Positions 14,255-20,867 of a stretch of 21,149 nt of DNA are shown here, piece by piece. Under the pieces are notes generated by a model. The model was given only the letters and a program-made list of their open reading frames with translations, was not told where the DNA came from and did no database searches. The DNA is taken from positions 1-21,149 of IMG/VR virus record IMGVR_UViG_3300028393_000383; one strand, given 5' to 3'. The DNA comes from a virus. Position numbers and translations under genes: made by a program. Positions within the stretch are counted from its first letter, which is position 1, and each line of letters begins with the position of its first letter.

Positions 14255-15258
14255 TTAAAAGCAAACATTCTGGATGGTCTTACGATTTACAGCGCACCCC
14301 GTTTAAAGGTGGTGGCATTATTGAGTCTATTGGCAACGCTGTTGGCGATGCGTTTGGCTCTGTGGGAAATGCTATTGGTGATGTTGGTGTTTTTATAGAT
14401 AAAAGTGTTACACAACCTGTCGGCAAAGGATTTGCTCAAGCAGACAAATTTATGACTAATTTAACGCCTTATGGTTGGGCGTTACCAGCAGCTATCGTAG
14501 CTGCATATTTTACTGCTGGTGGCTCTCTTGCAGCAGAAGGCGCTGCAGAAGGTGCAGCATTAGCAGCAGAAGCTGGAACGGCAGCAGCAGAAGCTGGTGC
14601 GGCTGCAGCAGCAGAAGCTGGAGCAACAACAGCCGCAACCGAAGCCGCAACAACGGCTGGGAGTGAAGCTTTTGCAAATGGTATTGCTGCTGGAATGTCT
14701 GAAGCAGAGGCTACCGCAGCTGCAAATGCAGCAGCAGACGCTTCTTTAGCTTCTTCAGCAGGAGTAGAGTCTGGTGCTGGGTTAGAAGCTTTGTCAACTT
14801 CAAGTTCAGCAGTAGGGCCAACTTACGGTGAATTAGGAGTTACAGGTGTTGAAGGTGGAATGGCTGGGCCAACATACGGTGAACTTGGTTACACAGGATT
14901 AAATCAAGGCGAGGCTATTGCATCAGCTGATGCTGCATCACAATTAGCTCAATTAAAAGATTACGCATCAACCGCAAAAGATGTTTATAGCAATGTTAAT
15001 CGTGCAAAAAGCATTTTTGATACTTTAAGTAATTCTGGTCAATCATCTACCCCGCAAGCTTACGCTGCTGCATTACAAGCTACCCAAACACCAATGGAGC
15101 AATTTGGTGGTTTATATCGCATGAATAACACACCATTCTTGCAACAACAAACAGCATCAATTAGCCCAGATTCTTATAATGTATCTGGTCAAAACATAGC
15201 ATCACCTACAGCGCCAACAAATCAATTATTGGCTAATTTGTTATATCCAAAGGCTTAA
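14251..15258 (+). CDS. Ala-rich internal virion/ejection-type protein with a membrane segment, 335 aa
   Basis: Numbered from ATG 14251. Residues 15-50 contain F.GGGIIESIGNAVGDAFGSVGNAIGDV, an amphipathic Gly/Ile/Val repeat often seen in phage internal proteins. Residues 74-91 (YGWALPAAIVAAYFTAGG) are a likely transmembrane or membrane-inserting helix. Residues about 93-170 are almost pure Ala/Glu/Gly/Thr. GPTYGELG occurs twice, 17 residues apart (14815-14838 and 14866-14889). The rest is helical and then Gln/Ser/Asn-rich. I chose ATG 14251 because it forms an ATGA overlap with the upstream stop; a GTG at 14236 would add only five residues and overlap more. By order and hydrophobicity it may play the part of T7 gp14 in tunnelling DNA through the envelope. 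Confidence 0.65.
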   Translation: MIKSKHSGWSYDLQRTPFKGGGIIESIGNAVGDAFGSVGNAIGDVGVFIDKSVTQPVGKGFAQADKFMTNLTPYGWALPAAIVAAYFTAGGSLAAEGAAEGAALAAEAGTAAAEAGAAAAAEAGATTAATEAATTAGSEAFANGIAAGMSEAEATAAANAAADASLASSAGVESGAGLEALSTSSSAVGPTYGELGVTGVEGGMAGPTYGELGYTGLNQGEAIASADAASQLAQLKDYASTAKDVYSNVNRAKSIFDTLSNSGQSSTPQAYAAALQATQTPMEQFGGLYRMNNTPFLQQQTASISPDSYNVSGQNIASPTAPTNQLLANLLYPKA

Positions 15259-15260
15259 TC

Positions 15261-16421
15261 ATGGCACAAGACGCATACTTAACCGACCCAAATAATCCTG
15301 AATACGCTGATATATCTCGTCAACGCAAACTTGCTGAAATGCTCACTTCAAAAGCATTTGAACAGCCACAAGGTAATATGGTGTCAGGTCATTATGTAGC
15401 TCCTTCAATTACTCAGCAATTAGCCCCATTATTTAGTGGTATTGCTGGGCAATCAATGAACAAACAGTTAGATGAAAAACAATTAAAACTTGCTGAAGTT
15501 TTGCGTCAAAAACAAGCTCAACAAATTGAACAATATGGTCAATTAGAACAACAAGACAAAGGCGCTGCGTTGCGCTTTGCTTTAAGTAGTGATAATCCTA
15601 TATTGCGTGATATGGCAAAAGAAGAACTAAAAGGAATTACCCTTGCAGAAGGTGCTGTAAATAAAAAAACAAGTTTAAGCGGAGCTGTAACAGAACAAAA
15701 AGGAAATGAAAAATTACATTCTGTAGATGGTAATTTGGTTAATTCTCAAGGACAAGTAATATTTAAAGCCCCTAAAGTATTTGCGCCTCATGCTTCACAA
15801 CTTGTACCAGTTCGAGGTGGTTTTGCAGAATACAATCCAAATACAAAAACCCTTACACCTATAGGCGGAGGTCAAGGTGGTGCAACAGGTACGCCAACTG
15901 GTGCTTTAATGCCTCCATTACCACAACATTTGCAAACAGAAATGTCGTCAATTAATCAACAAAAATCAACTATTAATGATGTATTAAAAAGCGTTGAACA
16001 AAATAGACAATATTTTGGAACTAAATATGCAGCACCAGAAATTATTGCTGGAGAACTTGGTGCTTCAAAAATGAATCAAAAACTGCCATCTTCTGCTGTT
16101 GAATCAAGGTCACAAGTATTTAATACAGCTTCTTCTGTTATTAAAGAAAGGGCAGGTACTGCACAATCTAAAAATGAAAGCGCAATTATTATGCGTTTCT
16201 TGCCTTCTATTTATGACAATGACAAAGTAATTATTGATAAATTAAATGGTTTTAATAAATATTTAGAAAGTAAAGAAAAGGGTATAACACCTGATATTGG
16301 TGCTGTTCCTGCATATAGACCTGGAACAACAAACACCAATTCAAATCAAAAATTTGACCCTGCATTATTACAATATATGACTCCTGAACAACAAGCTTTG
16401 TTTGCTCCAAAAGGTCAATAA
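15261..16421 (+). CDS. Internal/ejection-type virion protein, 386 aa
   Basis: The N-terminus (AYLTDPNNPEYADISRQRKLAEML ... QPQGNMVSGHYVAPS, residues 5-50) is a pattern I know from phage proteins in the ejection cluster. Residues 65-110 are a Gln/Lys/Glu coiled coil, 115-140 helical, 145-215 beta-rich with Gly-rich linkers, and 220-345 helical (QQKSTINDVLKSVEQNRQYFG). The C-terminus ends in FDPALLQYMTPEQQALF. No signal peptide or transmembrane segment is seen. ATG 15261 has AAAGG at 15249-15253 overlapping the end of the upstream gene. The next ATG follows two bases after this stop. Its length and place suit a T7 gp15-like internal core protein, but no homology to gp15 is visible to me. Confidence 0.6.
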   Translation: MAQDAYLTDPNNPEYADISRQRKLAEMLTSKAFEQPQGNMVSGHYVAPSITQQLAPLFSGIAGQSMNKQLDEKQLKLAEVLRQKQAQQIEQYGQLEQQDKGAALRFALSSDNPILRDMAKEELKGITLAEGAVNKKTSLSGAVTEQKGNEKLHSVDGNLVNSQGQVIFKAPKVFAPHASQLVPVRGGFAEYNPNTKTLTPIGGGQGGATGTPTGALMPPLPQHLQTEMSSINQQKSTINDVLKSVEQNRQYFGTKYAAPEIIAGELGASKMNQKLPSSAVESRSQVFNTASSVIKERAGTAQSKNESAIIMRFLPSIYDNDKVIIDKLNGFNKYLESKEKGITPDIGAVPAYRPGTTNTNSNQKFDPALLQYMTPEQQALFAPKGQ

Positions 16422-16422
16422 T

Positions 16423-18288
16423 ATGGCAGACTTAACATTAGAACAACAGCAAGCTATTGCAATAGCTCAAGCCAAAATGCGTATGGCTCAAGCTAAGCCT
16501 GAGCAAGGTAATATGTACACTCAAGGTGCTGAGGATATTCAATATTCACCTGAAGGTATACCTCTAAATACATCTTCTTATGGTTCTGCACCTACAGGCG
16601 CAACTAAATCTGCACAAGAAGCATTAACTAGCACAGTTAGCTTGCCTTTAAATGTAGCTACTGGTGTTGCTAAAGCCCCTGCTGCATTAGCTCAATTAAT
16701 TAGCAAAGGTATTGGTTCAAATGCTGGTGATATACCTGTAAATGCTATTAATCAAATTGAAAAAGGTACACAAGCTCAAATGGGAGATGTGGGTAGTGCT
16801 GCAAGTCAAATTGGAAGTGCAGTTGGTCAAGCAGCGCCATTTTTAGCTGGCGGTAATATTGGCATGATTCCTAGCATGGCACAAAAAATTGGTGGAGGAG
16901 TTTTAGGTGGTATAACTTCAGGATTTTTAACTCCAGAAGAAACTAATTTAACGCCTGAACAATTTAAAGATGCTAAAGCACAAAATATAGCTATTCAAGC
17001 TACATTAGGCGGTGTTTTACCTGGAGCAGGCGGATTAATTAAAGGCGGTTATAACGCTGCTAAATCAGCTTTAGAACCATTTTATGAAAGTGGTCAAGGA
17101 AAAATTATTGGTCGTGCGTTGCGTGACTTTGCAGGAGGTCAAGCTCCACAAGCAATTGAAAATATTAGAAATGCACCACAATTAGTAAAGGGTGTTCAGC
17201 CTACTGTTGGTGAAATTTCTGGTGTGCCAAGTTTGGCTGCCGCACAAAGAGCAGTTTCAGCTTCTTCACCTGAAGCTACAAATATTATGGCTCAAAGACA
17301 AGCTCAAAATATTGAAGCAAGAACTAACGCCTTACAAGGAATTGCAACCCCTACAAGAACGCAAAAATATACTGCGTTGAGAACAGAACTTGGTAATGAT
17401 TTATATGAACCAGCTCTTAAAAAAGGCATTAATTTTTCTTCTTTAACCCCAAAATTACAAACAGAATTTAGGGGACTAACAACATCTCCATCTATTAAAT
17501 CAGCAATGATTCAAGCCAGTAAAAATGCTGCCGATGAAGGTAAAAAAATTGGCAACCCAGCAAATTCATTGCGTGGTTTGCATGAAACTAAATTAGCTTT
17601 AGATAGCCAAATTAATTCTCTAGAAGCTAAATTAATAAATACTAAAAATCCTAGTCTTGATGCTGAATTAAAAGCTAAAAAAACTGCAAAAAATAGATTG
17701 CTTAGTTTTATTGAAAATTCTGAAGTTAGTCCAGAATATAAAATAGCTAGAGAAACTTTTGCTAGAGCATCAAAACCTATAGACCAATTAGAATCTATTG
17801 CTAAATTAGCTGAAAAATCTGTTTCACCAGAAAGTCAAAAGATTTATTCTGCTCAATTTTCAAGAAATTTTGATGCTTTGAAAAAAGATGGGATTTTAAC
17901 TGACCGTCAAATTAATAGATTAGAAGCAATTAAAAAAGATTTAGAGCGTGTTTCTTTTTCTGAAAAAGAAGGAAAAGGCGTAGGTTCTGACACAGTACAA
18001 AAACTTGCTTATTCAAATATGGCTAATCAAGTTGGAATACCTAATGCTTTAAGAGGTTTTCCAGGCGGTCAAATGTTAGGTAATGTAGCTCAAAGAGTTG
18101 GTAAATTAGCTTATGGTGATGCAAATAAAGAATTGGCCATAAAATTAGCTGAAACTATGGCAAACCCAAAACAAGCTGCGTTATTAATGGAGCAAGCAGG
18201 ATTAAAGAATGCGCCATTAACATCAGAAAATCAAAGAAAATTAGCTAAAATTTTATTAATGCAGTCTACAGCTCAAATAGCACAATAA
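16423..18288 (+). CDS. Large internal/ejection-type virion protein, 621 aa
   Basis: Numbered from ATG 16423. The N-terminal helix is Gln/Ala-rich (LEQQQAIAIAQAKMRMAQAK). Residues about 122-170 and 190-210 are Gly/Ala/Ile-rich hydrophobic stretches that could insert into membranes. Residues 230-621 are mostly helical and charged, with coiled-coil propensity around 395-440, and end near LAETMANPKQAALLMEQAG and KILLMQSTAQIAQ. I see no lytic transglycosylase motif, which larger internal proteins such as T7 gp16 carry. Arg is coded by AGA/AGG in 15 of 21 cases by hand count, opposite to the capsid gene. I prefer ATG 16423 (AAAAGG at 16409-16414) over TTG 16402, which overlaps the upstream gene. 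Confidence 0.65.
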   Translation: MADLTLEQQQAIAIAQAKMRMAQAKPEQGNMYTQGAEDIQYSPEGIPLNTSSYGSAPTGATKSAQEALTSTVSLPLNVATGVAKAPAALAQLISKGIGSNAGDIPVNAINQIEKGTQAQMGDVGSAASQIGSAVGQAAPFLAGGNIGMIPSMAQKIGGGVLGGITSGFLTPEETNLTPEQFKDAKAQNIAIQATLGGVLPGAGGLIKGGYNAAKSALEPFYESGQGKIIGRALRDFAGGQAPQAIENIRNAPQLVKGVQPTVGEISGVPSLAAAQRAVSASSPEATNIMAQRQAQNIEARTNALQGIATPTRTQKYTALRTELGNDLYEPALKKGINFSSLTPKLQTEFRGLTTSPSIKSAMIQASKNAADEGKKIGNPANSLRGLHETKLALDSQINSLEAKLINTKNPSLDAELKAKKTAKNRLLSFIENSEVSPEYKIARETFARASKPIDQLESIAKLAEKSVSPESQKIYSAQFSRNFDALKKDGILTDRQINRLEAIKKDLERVSFSEKEGKGVGSDTVQKLAYSNMANQVGIPNALRGFPGGQMLGNVAQRVGKLAYGDANKELAIKLAETMANPKQAALLMEQAGLKNAPLTSENQRKLAKILLMQSTAQIAQ

Positions 18289-18298
18289 AGGAATTACT

Positions 18299-19540
18299 AT
18301 GCCACGCTCAAGCGGAACTTACACCTTACCAGCAGGTAATCCTGTTGTTACAGGGACTACTATTACCTCTACATGGGCTAATACTACATTTAGCGATGTA
18401 GCTACAGCTTTGACAGGTTCTGTTGCTACAGACGGTACATCGCCTATGACAGGCATTTTGCAAATGAGCAATAACAAGATTACAGGGGTTGCTGATGGTA
18501 CAGCCGCTACAGATGTAGCTACAGTTAATCAGATTTCTAATCCTACAATTACTGGCGGTACTATTGATGGCGCACCTATTGGTGCTGCTAATCCAAAAAA
18601 TGGTGCTTTTTTAGCTTTATCTGCTACTACTGCTGCTTTTTCAGGTGTATCTACAGCCCCTACAGTAACTCCAGCATCAGATAGCTCTACAAAGATTGCC
18701 ACTACAGCTTTTGTACAATCTGCAATTAGCGCAGTATCTTCAGGTGTTACTAGCTTTAATACGCGCTCTGGAGTGGTTACATTAAATTCAGGTGATGTCA
18801 CTACGGCATTAGGGTATACCCCATATAATTCAGGTGGTGCTACTGTTATTACTACTAGCAACATTAGCACTTATGCCCCTACAGTTAGCGGCACAGGCGC
18901 TTATGGTACATGGGGTATTTCTGTAAGTGGTAATGCTGCAACTGCAACAACAGCTACTAATCTTTCTGGTGGCTCTGTAAGTGCTACAACAGTTACGGCA
19001 TCAGGGGCGGTTACTTCAAATAGTAGTGGATTTGCTGCTTTAGCTAGTTCTGCTGTTCAGCTTTATAACGGCAACACTTCTATGTCGCATAATGGAACTT
19101 CATTTTCATGGGGTCAAAATAGCACAATTATTGCTGCTTTATCTCCAAGTCAATTTGTACCTTCACCTGACAACACTTTAAGTTTAGGTTCTGGTGGATT
19201 GCGTTGGACTACTGTATACGCTACTACAGGCACTATTAATACTTCTGACCGCAACGATAAACAACAAGTAGCAGACTTAACAGCAGCAGAAAAAGCAGTA
19301 GGTCAAGCCCTAAAAGGCATGATGAAAACCTTTAAGTTTAACGATGCCGTATTAGTTAAAGGCCCTAATGCTCGTATTCATTTTGGTGTAATTGCACAAG
19401 ATGTAAAAGCTGCTTTTGAGGCACAAGGTCTTACTGCTGAAAACTATGGTGTATTTTGCTCTGATACATTGCCAAATGGTCATACTCGTCTTGGTGTTAG
19501 ATATGAAGAATTGCTTGCTTTAATCATCGGCTCTTTATAA
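18299..19540 (+). CDS. Tail fibre with C-terminal S74 intramolecular chaperone domain, 413 aa
   Basis: Adsorption fibre. The N-terminus (PRSSGTYTLPAGNPVVTGTTI) is a common virion-attachment domain of phage fibres. Residues 60-120 contain MSNNKITGVADGTAATDVATVNQ and a TIDG/IG repeat area. Residues 120-310 are Ser/Thr/Gly/Ala-rich beta-fibre with an SGDVTTALGYTP motif (167-178). The C-terminus is an S74 (endosialidase-type) chaperone that trimerises the fibre and then cleaves itself off. TSDRNDK at 315-321 supplies the Ser316/Lys321 pair expected for autoproteolysis before Ser316, followed by helices with FGVIAQDVKAAFEAQG, YGVFCSD and LGVRYEELLALIIGSL. ATG 18299 has AAAGGA at 18287-18292. Predicted mature fibre is about 315 residues. 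Confidence 0.88.
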   Translation: MPRSSGTYTLPAGNPVVTGTTITSTWANTTFSDVATALTGSVATDGTSPMTGILQMSNNKITGVADGTAATDVATVNQISNPTITGGTIDGAPIGAANPKNGAFLALSATTAAFSGVSTAPTVTPASDSSTKIATTAFVQSAISAVSSGVTSFNTRSGVVTLNSGDVTTALGYTPYNSGGATVITTSNISTYAPTVSGTGAYGTWGISVSGNAATATTATNLSGGSVSATTVTASGAVTSNSSGFAALASSAVQLYNGNTSMSHNGTSFSWGQNSTIIAALSPSQFVPSPDNTLSLGSGGLRWTTVYATTGTINTSDRNDKQQVADLTAAEKAVGQALKGMMKTFKFNDAVLVKGPNARIHFGVIAQDVKAAFEAQGLTAENYGVFCSDTLPNGHTRLGVRYEELLALIIGSL

Positions 19541-19557
19541 ATTTTTAAGGTTTAAAT

Positions 19558-19767
19558 ATGTCTTTTGAAATTGACCCAGTACGATACGGACAACTTTGGG
19601 AAAAGGTTGATACTTTAACTCAAAAAGTAGATAAGCTAGAAGAAGGCATGGAAGAATTGCTTGCTTTAGCCAACAAAGGCAGAGGTGGCTTTTGGGTAGG
19701 CATGATGGTTGTATCAAGCATTAGTTCTATTATTGGCTTTATTGCACACTATTTTACAAGTAAATGA
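19558..19767 (+). CDS. Small coiled-coil membrane protein of the lysis cassette (XhlA-like), 69 aa
   Basis: Residues 8-38 are a short coiled coil (YGQLWEKVDTLTQKVDKLEEGMEELLALANK), then GRGGFW, then one transmembrane helix at 45-66 (FWVGMMVVSSISSIIGFIAHYF), ending in a short YFTSK tail. This coiled-coil plus C-terminal membrane anchor design matches XhlA-type proteins and many unnamed small phage proteins near holins. ATG 19558 has AAGG at 19547-19550 and seven bases of spacing. It is the first gene after the tail fibre. It may act in holin function or lysis timing; which of the small membrane proteins here is the holin is not decided by the sequence. Confidence 0.65.
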   Translation: MSFEIDPVRYGQLWEKVDTLTQKVDKLEEGMEELLALANKGRGGFWVGMMVVSSISSIIGFIAHYFTSK

Positions 19768-19768
19768 T

Positions 19769-20215
19769 GTGGCATACGGAATACCTGAAGGCGTTAGAAG
19801 CCTTACAGATAGCATCGAAGCAAGCAGAGCAGCAAGCAAAGGGCTATCTGAGTCTATTGAAAACATACAAAGAGATGGTCTTGATGTTGCTAACAAACAA
19901 GCACAAGAACGATTAAGACAAAGGCGAGAAACAGAGTTTAGGAAAGAAAAAGCATTAATTAAAGCTTTAGAATCTTGGAAACATAAAAAACAAATAAGCG
20001 ATGAAGAAGCCAAATTAAAAATTGATTTTGTAAAAAAATATGGCGCAAAAGAATGGGAAGCGGTACTTAAAATTAAATTAGATATTGAAAATATGCAACG
20101 CAAAGACAATGAAGAATTCCAGCACGATTTAAAAGCTGTTAGAAAAGTTCAGTTTTATTGTTTTGCAGCGGCTGCGGTTATTGCTTGGTATTTGACTTGG
20201 GGGTATAAAATATGA
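19769..20215 (+). CDS. Coiled-coil protein with C-terminal membrane anchor, GTG start, 148 aa
   Basis: From GTG 19769 the protein reads VAYGIPEGVRSLTDSIEASRAAS (V read as M), then a long charged helix (about 40-125, rich in Arg, Lys, Glu and Gln, with QERLRQRRE and KKYGAKEWEAVLK), then one transmembrane helix at 127-144. This start fits my memory of related phage proteins that begin MAYGIPE. A longer reading from TTG 19709 would run deep into the upstream gene and adds a sequence without family support. GTG lies one base after the upstream TGA, with no Shine-Dalgarno site, so it depends on coupling. The stop overlaps the next ATG (ATGA). Function unknown; position suggests a lysis or membrane-associated role. 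Confidence 0.65.
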   Translation: MAYGIPEGVRSLTDSIEASRAASKGLSESIENIQRDGLDVANKQAQERLRQRRETEFRKEKALIKALESWKHKKQISDEEAKLKIDFVKKYGAKEWEAVLKIKLDIENMQRKDNEEFQHDLKAVRKVQFYCFAAAAVIAWYLTWGYKI

Positions 20216-20442
20216 ATGGAATATTTACACAGATATTGACTGGAAAAGATAATCAAACCCATTGCATAGCAAGATGGGCATGGATGCTTGGTTTTTTATT
20301 GGTTGGTTTATCTGCTATTTATTTAATTTATTCTGGCAAAGAAATTAGCCTTACAGAGCTTGCAGGCGCTTTAGGCATCATTTCAGGGTCAGGAGCAGCT
20401 TCAGTAGCTGGCAAACAATTAGCAGGTGCAGAGCCACAATGA
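20212..20442 (+). CDS. Small membrane protein, holin candidate, 76 aa
   Basis: Residues 1-18 are polar with TGKDN.TH(C)IARW, a motif I associate with small phage membrane proteins located before spanins. Residues 20-41 form a clear transmembrane helix (RWAWMLGFLLVGLSAIYLIYSG). Residues 48-68 are a second, weaker hydrophobic Gly/Ala/Ser-rich helix (ELAGALGIISGSGAASVAG), giving a possible two-segment (class II-like) holin. Size, topology and placement directly before the spanin and muramidase genes support holin. Both ends overlap neighbours by four bases (ATGA), a tight translational chain. The 69-aa and 148-aa membrane proteins upstream are alternative holin or antiholin candidates. Confidence 0.55.
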   Translation: MNGIFTQILTGKDNQTHCIARWAWMLGFLLVGLSAIYLIYSGKEISLTELAGALGIISGSGAASVAGKQLAGAEPQ

Positions 20443-20867
20443 GCTTTCTATTTAACTTATTAACAAGTATGGGCAGTCAAGTCTATATTTACATGGCTAT
20501 AGCCTTTGGTGGTTTTGGAGCTGGTTTTTATATAGAACATTTACGCTTTGCTGATTTTGAAAGCAAAGTAGTTTTAGAGGCTCAAAAACAAATTGATGCC
20601 AATAAAGCAATTAAGAAAGAACAGGAGATAATTAATGACAATGTTAAAAAAACTTATCAAGCTAATGTTGATAATATCCACAATTTTTATAGCAGCTTGC
20701 ACAACGCCAGTAGCGGTTCAATGTCCTACAATGCCAACTCCACCGTTGCCATTAATGGAAAAACCGTTGACATATTACTTGTTGCCGAGCAATGCGCCCA
20801 AACAACCCAGCAATTAATTACTTTGCAAGACTGGATTAACCAACAAATAGGATTAAATGGCCAATAA
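20439..20867 (+). CDS. Rz: Inner-membrane spanin (Rz-like), 142 aa
   Basis: i-spanin: it links the inner membrane to the outer-membrane lipoprotein and fuses the two membranes in the last step of lysis. Residues about 14-32 are an N-terminal transmembrane anchor (QVYIYMAIAFGGFGAGFYI), followed by a periplasmic coiled coil (38-80, FESKVVLEAQKQIDANKAIKKEQ...) and a C-terminal region ending with CAQTTQQLITLQDWINQQIG (119-138), which matches the C..T..QL..LQ.W ending frequent in Rz proteins. The gene contains a complete o-spanin in another frame (20635-20817). Its start overlaps the holin candidate (ATGA) and its end overlaps the muramidase start by eleven bases. Confidence 0.85.
   Translation: MSFLFNLLTSMGSQVYIYMAIAFGGFGAGFYIEHLRFADFESKVVLEAQKQIDANKAIKKEQEIINDNVKKTYQANVDNIHNFYSSLHNASSGSMSYNANSTVAINGKTVDILLVAEQCAQTTQQLITLQDWINQQIGLNGQ
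20635..20817 (+). CDS. Rz1: Outer-membrane spanin lipoprotein (Rz1-like), nested in Rz, 60 aa
   Basis: o-spanin lipoprotein in the +1 frame relative to the i-spanin and completely inside it. Signal peptide: Lys-rich start (MTMLKKLIK), hydrophobic core LMLIISTIFIAA and lipobox IAA-Cys22, so the mature protein is about 39 residues beginning CTTPVAVQC. It is proline-rich (TMPTPPLPLMEKP), typical of Rz1. The ribosome site AGGAG at 20623-20627, seven bases before ATG 20635, is one of the best in the window and supports independent translation. A nearby ATG at 20641 would also keep the signal peptide. It pairs with the Rz-like protein across the periplasm and indicates a Gram-negative host. Confidence 0.9.
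   Translation: MTMLKKLIKLMLIISTIFIAACTTPVAVQCPTMPTPPLPLMEKPLTYYLLPSNAPKQPSN

Noticed and set aside
14475-14666. Ser/Arg/Cys-rich 63-codon frame inside the Ala-rich gene
   Set aside because: It is the out-of-frame reading of the GCA/GAA repeat tract.
16402-16422. TTG start for the 621-aa protein
   Set aside because: It overlaps the upstream gene; ATG 16423 with AAAAGG eight bases upstream is better.
19709-19768. TTG-initiated longer version of the 148-aa protein, with an apparent hydrophobic leader
   Set aside because: The leader is the out-of-frame reading of the upstream protein's transmembrane segment; the family-like MAYGIPE start is at GTG 19769.
19714-20109. Antisense 131-codon frame in the lysis region
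   Set aside because: Shadow of the charged coiled-coil gene; Ser/Leu/Phe/Cys-rich without a plausible start context.
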